Program-made: the position numbers and the translations under genes
In this document: positions 37,201-49,200 of the stretch, one piece after another
Position numbering within the stretch: position 1 is the first letter of the stretch
Layout of the letters: every line of letters starts with the position of its first letter
Source: Dendrobium chrysotoxum
Lineage: Eukaryota > Streptophyta > Magnoliopsida > Asparagales > Orchidaceae
Assembly (NCBI GenBank): GCA_019925795.1
Contig: CM034307.1
Coordinates: 36,667,201 to 36,731,200 of the forward strand
Reading direction: 5' to 3'
DNA length: 64,000 nucleotides
Notes under the pieces: generated by a model
Database searches by the model: none
What the model saw: only the letters and a program-made list of their open reading frames with translations
What the model was told of the DNA's origin: nothing

Positions 37201-40200
37201 AACAACAGCAATCTACCTGAGTATAGGACAGCCAACTCACGTCTCAAGATCCAATTTAAGCTTTTGAATCTGCAAACCAACAAAGGTTATTCGCAGTTCA
37301 AGTAGGCAGGCTGAAATAACACTGAATGGAATCGACTGAGATGAACCTGAATAAGCATCGCTCGAGCAAGCTCTCCACCAATGAGATTTTGAAGTGGATG
37401 CATAACCTCCTTCTCATATCTATGCACTTGAATCATTTAAAAGCCAAAAGTGGAAGAAAAAAAAAAGTTGACTCAAATTTATCCAAAAAAGAAAAAAAGA
37501 ACATATCAAATGCCATATTCAGATATTTCTGGATAATAGATTTAGGAACAATGCGATAAAGACAATACCCGTGTCTTTAGATGCCACTTGAGTTGGGAAT
37601 CTTACTAGGAAGACTAAAGAATCCTATAGGACTTTTTTAGGACAATGAAATTTTATTACCATTCAGTGCAAAATTACCTAAGCAAGCAATCATAAAGTAA
37701 TGTCAACATACAAGCAAAAAGACAAAATATATTGGATCAAAATAGCTAGATAGTTGAGCGATTAATATCTACGCACAATAAGTGAAGTAGGTCCGTAATC
37801 AAACACCCAGAAAGTCTAGAATGCCAAAGTCATCATGAGAGTTATCACGTAAAGCTTAGAATCTAATAAATCTGGGAGGATGGAGAAAAACCTTTTTTTT
37901 TTGTCTCAATGAGAAAAAAAAAAGCTTTTTTATCCACTAAACTAAGTAAACTTTTGATAGAATATTGAGATTGAATTAAGCTTGAATCATCAACAACCTC
38001 CACATCGGAACACTCATAGATAACATTGGGGAATATAGTTGAAACATCACAAGAAGAAGATAGATTATGAGTAACTAAAGGACCCTCAATTGGTAGACAT
38101 AATGTTTGACCAAATGTAGATACTGAATTATCAGTATGCCCAACAATCATGTCAGATGATACCTAAGTGAAGGAGCAGGGGATACTGACTTCAAATTAAT
38201 CAACATTTAAACGGGAGGCACTAACTTAAGACAGGAATCAAAAGGAGTCTTTGGAACATGAAAAACTCCAAAAGGGAGCAATGCTGAAGAAGCAACTCCT
38301 AATGAGTTGCGAGACCCCATTTGATCATAGTATTTACCACACAGGCTCCTTATAGGCTTGGACCAAACAATCCCCAGTAATAGGCCCCAAGAAGCATATT
38401 TTCTCAATTTTGGATGTTTGTAAAGTAATTAGCATAATCATGACAAAAGATTTTCCAAGAATGACAGTAACATGACAAACCCTTAAATTTCACTTTTTTG
38501 CCAATGCCAAATATAAAAAAGTGTCAATCCATACCTCCAAAAACAAAGGGGGAGAAAAATCAATTTCAACAAGAACACAAGCAACAAATGTCAACCGACA
38601 AAGAGGAATCGGTCATGAAGAAGCACAAGGCTAAGCCTCGACATTAACAAAGAGAAATATTGGTAAAGGAGTCAGATGAGCCTTAGGAAACAAGATGGGA
38701 GTCGGGCTCCACAAAGGAAGGTGGGACAAGATGCCATCAAAGCCGCTAACAACACATGGGCTAGAATAGGTGAGCAGGATGAAAGCAAAGTAGCAAAGCA
38801 AGGGGCTACGGGTAGACAACATCCACAATAGTGACCTGTGTGGCCGTAAAAAATTAGCAGGAGCACAATAAGGTGTAGGTAAACCAACTCAACAAGACAT
38901 GATGACAGATCCGCAAACCAACAATGAGTCGTATGCTGCAAGTGCAAACAAGCACAAGCAAACAAAGTATGAATGGTATGAGTGATAGCAAATATGAGGA
39001 ACGTGGGAGCGAGCAAGTGCGGTCCCGAGGAACATAAATCCGGACAAATGGGAGGTTAGGCAATGAGTGTGAGCACCAACTAGTGCAGGGAGCACGAGTG
39101 CAAGCAACCACAAGGCTAGGAGTGCACCACAAGGATATTATATACTTAGGCTTTATGTAAACTTCGTGGTTTAGCTTTTGGATTTCTAGGAGTTCATTAT
39201 ATCGTAAAATTATGGTCACAATGTATTGCAAAGAAAATTAAGTTAAGAAGAGACATTAAAAGTAGTAAATTAACTAGAATAAAAACCCTTTCACCACTAT
39301 GACATCAATTACAATGGTTCTCCTTGCAAAGATCCTCATACTTCTCACCTAAATGATGCCACCAATCACCATGAGGAGCAATCCAATATGACTCAACACC
39401 ATAAAAAGTTTTCAACTTCTCAAGAGAACTAGCCATCCTAAATCAAGAAAAAGCCAAAACATACTACATTAAAACGATAAATCCATCCTTTGGTAAGGAA
39501 AGCAAGCATCTGTAGTAATGCAATTAACTTAAAATGTTGAATAAGAGTCATCGCCAGATAAGGGATCATCCCCAACAAATCTCCAAGTTAACATGAAGTA
39601 GTTGACTAACAGTCCACAGATTTAGAAATAAAACAAGGTTCCAAAAATGAGGCATTAACTGAAGATGAAGACTAGGTAAATGAATCTGTTGCAGATAAAA
39701 GAGATTTAATAGTATCCTATCCTTGCACCAAAAAGAACCCATATAGAAGGGATCAAAGGTCCACTAATAAAAGGAGAAAAACTAACATGCTGCACCCCTG
39801 CCCACTTCATAGGTCGAGAATGGTCGGGTATAACATCCCCAAGCTGATCTTCATGAATATTGGTAGAACCAAATGAAGATTCAGACACTTTGTCATCAAA
39901 ACATTGAACTAAGTAAAGGTCTCTAGCCAATGTAAGGCAAGGGTCAAGCAAAATGTAGACATCAGAATAATGATTCGAAGCACCACTAGCAAATTCCAGA
40001 ATGATAGAAGGAACCTCCAAATCCTTGGGAGCAACCCCAGTAAATAGACCGACACTATCCTTAAGACAAATCATAGCATTACCACAGGCACCATCCTCAG
40101 AAAAAGGAAACAACAATTCACAAAGAGTCATATCCACACACTTGATGGAGTTATAAATAGCAGGAGCTCCAACATGATTCTCAATCACCATACGTGGAGA

Positions 40201-43200
40201 ATGGTAGGATACATTTAGCAGCCATCTCCAACCTTTTAATATCAACACGAAGTCTCAAAAGGAGAGCAAAACAAGAAGAAGCACCATGACACATAACTTT
40301 ACAATGAAAGCAAAAATGTCGCAAGTTTTCAATCACACCTATGTCAGTAATCATTCAACTCACAATCAATTCAATCTGTATCACATATTTGAGCAACATC
40401 CAATTCAATCAAAATTCAAGCAATTGAGAATAAAACAAAGATGTGATATTGTGGGATTTGAAAATTTTGATGGATTAGGTTCTGGATAAAGTTTTCGGAA
40501 GGCAGATAAATTTTAAGATAAGACACTACCCAGAGATTTTGCCCTCATTTTATGAGGACTTTATAATCTTGTTTGAGGTTTCTCATGAGTGCAAGCCCTT
40601 ATGATTAATTACTCATCCCGCTAATGAAAGAGCACTTTTAATTAAAGGCTAGTCTTTAGACATGCACTAAGTACCTGACATATAGTAGCAACAATTTTTA
40701 AATTTGGATTCTTCGAATTTTTTGGGTTTGGAATTTACCATCGTATACTTAGCGGATATTGGGAGAATGATGATGAGCTCGACCAAGATCCAATGATTCA
40801 GTTATCTCAGACTATCGTGGAGCCTAGTCTACTTAGTTAGAAGAGGCAGTTAACCCAACTAGACTAATGGATCATTCAAACCAATGGATCATTATCCGCA
40901 GCCATAGATTGCTTCGTCAAAAGGTACTTTGTAGACTTGAGGTAGACGTTTTCCTAAGGGGACATAAAATCAACATTAGCTAATAGATAGTTATGTGCCT
41001 ATTAAGTATACCATATTATTCATTACTCAAAAGTTTGGATCCATTGGAGAACATATCTATAACACCCTAAAATTTTTAGAATGGTAAGCTTAAATTTTCC
41101 CTCGAAATTATACCCCAAAATACAAACTTTTACAAAAACAAAAAAATTTATTTCATTGTGATCTACTTGTGAAATTGAGCAAATTGATATGTTAAAGTAT
41201 ATGTTAATTTGCAAGAATGTGAAAGTTATGTAATTAGTTTTAATTTGCAATTTTTCCTGGAGTTTTTATTTAATGTTCATTCATTAAAAATACTGTAGTC
41301 GTTAGTGGAATTCAAAATTTTCTATTTAACTTCACATGCATGGTTTGATTAGAAATTTGAAATCGTCAGACTGAAATTTAATCACATAACTATAAGTTAT
41401 ATTATAACTTATATATATATGATAAATGGAAAATCCATTGCATTCTCACTACTACCATAATCGGCCTCTGGAGTCAAAATAGCAACTCATTGAGATTAAG
41501 TTGTGAGCAGGAGGGGATCGTGAGGGCTGAGCGACTTGAAAAAAAAACATATAACATACAAGGAAGGAAATGAAGAAAAATAAAATAAAAGGAAGGAAGC
41601 TAGGAAATAGGTAAGAAATCAGATTTGAATGAAGAGAGATTTAAGTAAAACCGTATTTTTAGATATTTTATAAATTGATTTCTAAATTAGGAACTATTTA
41701 TATTTTTTGCAAAATCATGATTTATTTAGGTTGTTTATAAAAGAAAACGAGGTCGAGGTATCATAAGGGATCAAATCTATCCTGCTAACCCGGAAAACAA
41801 GGTGAGATACTCAATCTCTAGTACAAGAAGCAACAAATTTTTTAGGTCTAAATTTTATAGCATTTCTTCATCATAAGGATTTGAGCAAAATTTCAATAAC
41901 AACGAAAGTTTCATGTTTATGATTAATTGTTCAAAAAGAATTTATTTCATATGTATAATGCTCTAAATTCATGATAATTGTATACTGTTACATGATATCT
42001 CTAACACCTGCTATGATAGCTTAGTTATTATTAGTTTTACAGCCATGCTCAATAAATTGATATAGGTAAAGAGAAATATGTTTGAGAAAAATCATGTTAT
42101 GAGAGATAAACTAGCAAGTGGTAACCTACACAGAGAAGGGCAAAAGACCTGACAAGATAAGCCTTAATAGGGATCATACAGTACGTACCTGATTCTTTCT
42201 TTTAAAAAGTTGATATTTTGAGATGCAGCCTTGAAGGGAGGGACCATAACTTAATGGTTAACTGACGGGCTAGGTGACAGCCTATTATAAATATGCTAAA
42301 TCCTATAATCATCATATGACATTTTTAAAAAATAGTGTGCATTAATAAATAAGAAACATATGAGACAACAATAACATCAGGCCTTTATCCCACTACGTGG
42401 GGTCAGCTACATGAATCATTTTTCTCTATTGTGTCATGTTGAGAAAATAAAAAACATATGAGAGAAAAATACCTATAAGATTTTATATAGTAATTGCACA
42501 CTATTATGCATTGATTATTTACTAAAATGAGATGCAGTCTATTCATTCCTTCCAATGTACATATGTGTACAACTTATGACTTTGGCATTAATTCAAACTA
42601 CAAACATGCATGTTGATGACTTTTATTCCTATGTGTTGAATCATGTATTAGAATTGTGTATCTCATTGAGTGTTATGCTCACCAATTAATATATTGCAGG
42701 AAAGGAAAAGGAACCAGCGCGGCCTTAGCCTGGTAATCGACCGCCATTTGTACAGTCATTTTGAGTGTATAGATTTTTGTGTAGATAGAAGACTAACCCA
42801 ATTAGGAGAGTAGATGTAATAGGTTTGTCCTATGTTAAGAGAGGTAGAGATAAATCTAAATAGACTTGGTTAGAAAATATTAAAAATGACATTTTTTATT
42901 AGATTTAAATGAGAATTTGATTCTTAATAGAACACAATGGAGAAAAGGGATTCATGTAGCCGACCCCACGTAGTGGGATAAAGGCTTGATGTTGTTGTTG
43001 TGGTAGAAGATTGATCAGTAAACTGAAAATTAAAAATTTTGGATATGTAAAATCTCATTTGAAGTTTTAGTAAATCTCTGTATTATGTTTTGATGTATAT
43101 TGTGCATGCTTTCAAAATTTTAATCATGAGATAATTTTGGGGTTGGAGTATATTTGTATGGCGATAATCTGGACTGATTAATTTTTCCACTCACCATATC

Positions 43201-46200
43201 CTGATGAATATAATTCAGGATTAGTATTAATGAAAAAAGTATCTGTTAGGATTATCCACCTCTGTTACACCTCAAGGTTGACTAAGGGGAGGTCAAAGTG
43301 GGGTGTGACAATACCTGCTCTGGTCGTGACCATAATTTAATGGTATCATTTTGCGATAAAACCACCCGGTCAGAGGACTCTATCATAGTCGTTTATTTGT
43401 AGTATCATTTGGCAAAAAGACCACCGATTAGGGGATATGTATTACGTCCTTACTGACGAGGGATTGTTTGAGAATAAATCTTAGTAATATTCTTGACTAG
43501 ATATTCACTTTTATGAGCTTAGAATATTTTCAAACTTATCATCCTCGACAAATTATTGTGGAGGGCGGATGGATTTTTGCTTTAAGTATTTTTTTGTTTA
43601 AAATTTCACTTTAAATATTAAAACTTTGATTGATATTGAATTTTTAATTTTTATCAAAATTTAAGTATTGAATAATTAATTTTGAAATTTGAGGGCATCT
43701 TTTGAAATTTAGTAGTCCCCTTCAGTTGAGATTTTTTGTCAATATAGTTATTATCAGAGGATTGCATGATTTTATTTTGTTATTTTGACCCTGTCAACTC
43801 ATTCCACTTATTAATAGAGGATTGGGGTTGCATATCAGCTTTGTGAATCGTTATGCGAGCGTTAAACTCAAGGGTTCTAATTTCATAGTGAAATTTCTTT
43901 GTAAGAGGCATTGAAGACTAATGTGAACGTAAAAGTTCAATATTTTCATAAATTTTGTGGCCCTATATTCACATATTAATTCAAGTCTCATTGACTCTAA
44001 TCATCTTAAAGAGGATGATTAGACTTGAAATCGAAGTTCATATTTAACCCACGCAGCATTCTCAGATCATATGTAGGTGATTTAAATTTCTTTTCAAATG
44101 ATATGTACCTTTTTCAGTGCATCTGCACGAAGCACTTGCATGCTGCATCAGCAAACTTTGATTTTGTTGGCATTCTTTTCCATACGTTCAGATGATGCAC
44201 TTGCTCATATTGCAGTGCACTTGCATAGCATGTTTGGATGCCTTTCAGAGCAAGAAATTTAACGATCATTTATAATTTTTTAGACCACGCAGCATTCTTA
44301 GATGTCACGCTTGCATATTTGACTCGCTTGTCAGAGCACATGCAAACTTTTGTTTTTAAAAGAACTTTAAAATACAAAAATTGATTATAAAATTTTGTTG
44401 TATTTGCACGCCTTTTTATGCATTTGCACAATGTATTTACATGTTCCATGGTGCAATGCACTTGTATGTTTCATAATGCACTTAATGATGCAGATGCATG
44501 AATCTTGATGCTTTTATGCAGTGCATTTGCGCATGTGCACGATCTCTGATGTACATACCCACTGCACTTGCATAACCAATGGTTCCTTAGATGCTTCTCC
44601 GTGCACTTGTATAGTGCATCTGTATGTCTTTGGTACATTTGCACTGGACATTTGGGGGATGCTTAGACAAACTTTTTTTTGGGTATTTATGTCTCCCGCA
44701 TACTTTATTGAAATAGTCGTGCAACCCGTGGCATGCAACAGTGCATTGTTTTGCTTATTTTCAAAAGCATTAATGTGTGTATGACATGTTTATAGGATGT
44801 GTGAGTTACCTTTTCCATCCAACGTGACAGCCGTTCACATGAATTTGTTGTCATGGGATCGCACCCATGATTATATATTTTAGGTTGATTACCATTCACA
44901 TTTCCTCCACTTGCACGTGTATTGGAATCCGGATGCGAGTGCCACAAAACGACACCTCAACACACTTTTAACATGCGTGCCTTCCTCGTTTTTATATGAT
45001 TGGATTGTAGTTTGGTAGGCCTCACAAATGATTAATTATCATGAAATAAATAGGGAGCCCCTTTGGTTCATTTTTCATCCAGAGTTCAAATTAGAGGGTG
45101 TGCATTCTCTTAAATTTTGAGCGTTCATATGCGTCATAGGAGCAAAGGAGTTCTGGTTTACGCTCATTGGCAAGCTATCAAGTTCACTACAAGTCTCCTG
45201 TAAGTCTTATTCAGTTTTTATTATTCACATTTTTACAACTTAGCACTCCTTTTGATTAATTAAATTTTTTGAATTTTAATTTATACATTTTTTATCAAAT
45301 TTGTGCTCAAAAAAAGGTTTTTTTAAGTTCAAATTGGGCCCCTTGTCAATCCAACTTTCGAAAGCATCCTTATTCCCCATATAGGAGGCTTCATCAGGTA
45401 CGTTGGGCCTTTCCATCTCGTGATATATTGGGGTCATAATCTTTTATCACACCGGACAAGAAAAACAATGCATGAGTCTTCGAGCACTTGCTCGAAACTC
45501 AAAATATTTCCCCATCGCGTTAAAAAAAAACAAACATAGGTACTTAAATTTACCACGCTGTGCTAAGAAAAGCGTGCACAAAGCCTACCTATCACATCAC
45601 GAGCATCGCTCAAGACTTTCGCCCATCGACTAAAAAAAGCATGCACGAGCTCCACTCATCGCTTGAAACACGTTGCATCAAGGATTTTGGAGTTTTAAAG
45701 GTTGTGGGGTTTATACCTTCGGGTGCACAGCAAGGACAACAAGGGTGAGGCAATGCTCCTTTTTTTTTACTTTTTCTCTTTTTTTTGCTATCTTTATTTC
45801 TCTTTTCTTTTAGAGGGAGAAAGAATGAAGGGAAAGAGAACAAGAGGGAAGGAGAGGGCTTCCTCTCTTTGTAGAGAGAGAAAGAGAGTGATCATGAGAG
45901 AAAACATTATTTTATCTCTCTATGTAGAGAGAGATAAAAAGAGTGGCAGTGAGGAGGAATAATGGTGAGGACGCTAGAGAGAGAAAAAAAGACTTTCTCT
46001 ATTTAGAGATAAAATGATTTTCTCTCTTTGATTTTAAAAAGAGAAAGAGAGAGGTGGGAAGAGAGTTGTAGGGTTTGAGAGAAAGTGTGAGGTGGAGAGG
46101 GAGAAATGGCTACTTTCTCTCTCTGGGTTTTAGAGAGAGAAAGAGAATGAGGGTATGAGAGGGGAGAGGGTGTGGTAGAGGTTGGAGGAAATGAAAGGAA

Positions 46201-49200
46201 GGAGAAGGAGAAGAGATAGAGAAGAAGAAGAAGAAGAAGAAGAAGAAGAAGAGGAGGAGGAGGAGGAGGAGGAGGAAGAAAAAAAGAAGAGGAAGAAAGG
46301 GAGAAAGAAGGAGGAAGAATGAAGAGGAGAGAAGGGGCAGCAACCATAGCTGACGGATCAAGCGATGGAGAGATGGCAGGTGGGCAGCAAATAAGTGGCG
46401 TGTGGACAAGGGGAATCAAGCAATAGGTGGGTCGGCCAAGGGGGCGTGTGTGACCTGTTGGGTCTTAAATAGTGTGAGAAGAATGAGGGGGTGACTAGGT
46501 TGTTTTTTGTGAGTGCATATGTGTGTGTGAGGGTTGGGTATAGTTACGATTTTTTGTTTTTTTTATTTTTTTTTTAACACTGCCATTGCCAGATCCCAAA
46601 TCCTGAATGAGAAAAGTGGAGGGTTGCGTTATGTAGTCGACAACCAGCGTAAAACTTGTCAAATAATCATGACATGAATCCTTTAATATATTGTGGTTAA
46701 TGCTAGAGTGTCCCTGGAAGCGACGCGCTGTATGGCCGGAATACAGTAAGAAGTGTGCAAGGGCAAGGACCGCTGCATCGGCGCTCAGATGTAGTATTAA
46801 ATAGGCAAGGGTTCCCATATCATGGACGGATGTGGGCAAAGAAGTTAGTCCATGAAACTAAAATTAGGTTAGGATCATAAAATTTAGGTTCTCTTACAAA
46901 CAAATTAATGGAATTAATTGATATTATGATTCATAGGAAGATAAAGGTAGGAAAGAAGGCTAAGGAGATTGATATTTTAGGATTTAAACTTTGGTATTCT
47001 GGTAGGAGTTATACTAAAAATGATATAGGAGTGATTATAAGAGTTTAAAAGATAATGTTGTAAAAATTAATAGAATTGGAGATAGAATTATAGCTTTGAA
47101 GATTATTATTGATGATAAGATTATTAATATTATAAGTGCTTATGCTCCTCAAGTAGATTTGGATATGTGCTCAAAATTAAAATTTTGAAATGACTTAGAA
47201 GAATTAATACAAAAGATATCTCTTGAAGAAAGTTTTAATTGAGGGAGATTTAATGGACATATTGGTAGAAAATTAGAGGATTTTAAAAGCATCATGGTGG
47301 CTATAGGTTTAAAGTGACTAATGAAGGTGGTAAGACTATATTAGATTTTGTTCTAGCTTATGATTTTATTATTGTTATTACCTTAAGAAAATATATGAGC
47401 ATCTCATCACTTATAAGAATGGATAGTAAAATTCAGATTGATTATTTTCTTGTAAAAAATATATATTGTTTAGATTGCAGAGATTGTAAAGTTATTCCGA
47501 GTAAAAATCTATATACCCAACACTGCTTATTAGTTTTAGACTTTAACATGAAGGGGTATGAAAAATATAGTATATCATTATTTTAGGATTAGATTGTACC
47601 ATTTAAATAACTCTAAAAAAATATCTTTGAGAGTAAGATTCATTATCATAAGATTTTGTCGGTGCATGAGGAAGCTAATGTTATGTGGGAAATAGTAACT
47701 TATAATATTAAGAATGTTGCAAAAGATGTGGTTGGAGTATCAAAAGGAAAATGTTCTAATAGTATAAATAGTTAGTGGTGGAATCAAAATGTGCAAAAAA
47801 AGATCAAAAATTAAAAGCTCTGTTATAAAAATTAGTTTAGATGTAAAAATTCTAAAATTGGGAAAGATATAAAGTTGTCGGTAAGAAGTCTAAGAAAGCA
47901 TTATTTGATGCAAAGATTTTAGCTTTTAATGATTTATATAATAGATTAGATACTAAAGAGGGCGAAAGATATATGAATAAGCTAGCAAACAAAGAGATAG
48001 TAGTAAGGATTTAGTTCAAGTGAAGTGCATTAAGGATGAAGATCAAAAAGTACTTTTTTTAAGAGGATATTCAACAAAGGTGAATGAGATATTTTGCTAA
48101 GCTTTTTAATGAAGATTGTGAAAATAAGATCGACTTTATTAGTATGATATTATTAGTAGAATTCGAGTTGGATGGATGAAGTGGAGGAATGCATCGGGCT
48201 TGTTGTCTGATAGAAAAATACTACTCAAACTTAAGGAAAATTCTTTAAGATGGTGGTTATACTTGCAATGCGTTATGGCGCTGAATGTTGGCCATTAAAA
48301 GAGAAGCATAATATTAAGTTAAGTGTTGCAGAGATGAGGATGCTCGGGTGGATGAGTGGCTTTACTCTTAGAGACAAGATACGAAATGAGCATATACATG
48401 AAAAGGTTGGAGTAGCTCCAGTGGCTGATAAGATTAGAGAGAGCCGCCTTAGATGGTTTGGTCACATAAAACGGCGGCCTTCCGATAACCCGATTAGGAG
48501 AGTAGATGTATTAGATTTAACCTATGTTAAGAAAGGTAGAGGTAGACCTAAAAAGACTTGGTTAGAAAATATTAGAAATGACATTTCTCTATTAGATCTA
48601 AATGAGATTTTGACTCTTAACTGGACACAATGGAGAAAAATGATTCATGTAGCCGACCCCACATAGTGGGATAAAGACTTGATGTTGTTATTGTTGTTTT
48701 TTATCTTAGCTTTTTAGAAAAAGTTATCAAAGAATAACTTTAAAGAACATTAGTCCTTTAAGGAAGAAGAGGAAGAAGGATAAAGAAAAAAAAGGAAAAA
48801 GAGGAGGAAGAAGAAAAGAAGAAGAGGAAGAAAGGGAGAGAGAAGAAGAAGAAGAAGAAAATAGAGGAGGAAGAAAGAAGAGAGAGGAGGCAGCGCCCTT
48901 GGCTGCCGGCTATAGGCCGACAGTTCAAGCGATGACAGGCTGGTAGGCGGCTAATGGCCAAGGGGTGTGTGCGTGACCTGCAAGGGTATGAGTGACATGA
49001 GAAGAATGAGGGGAGTGACTAGTTTATTTTGTGAGCGCAGATGCATGTGAGGGTTAGGTATAGTTAGGATTTTATTTTTTTATCATTTTTTGTTTGTCTT
49101 TTTGTTTTTTTTTTTAATATTAGCTTTTCTGAAAAAGTTGTCCTAGGTTTAAAGGACATTAGTCCTTTAAAAAAGAAGATGAATGAGGAAGAAAAAAGGA

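Larger units (their letters stand above)
41058..43310 (+). mobile_element. second solo LTR, with two nested RTE fragments
   Basis: It begins TATAACACCCTAAAATTTT (first G mutated to A) and ends AAAGTGGGGTGTGACA, the termini expected of TGTAACACCC-type Ty3/gypsy LTRs. Flanks ATATC (41,053-41,057) and ATACC (43,311-43,315) match at 4 of 5 bases. It lacks retroviral domains. Two RTE 3' fragments are inserted inside it. It is antisense to the DGS1-like gene. Confidence 0.6.

Noticed and set aside
38631..39231. Cys/Leu-rich minus-strand frames as membrane proteins
   Set aside because: Overlapping frames in G/A-rich non-coding DNA with no conserved motif.
45610..46419. Lys- or Leu/Ser-rich frames
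   Set aside because: Products of GA- and GAA-type tracts.
48758..48961. Phe/Ser-rich minus-strand frame
   Set aside because: Reading of a purine tract in repeat copy 2.
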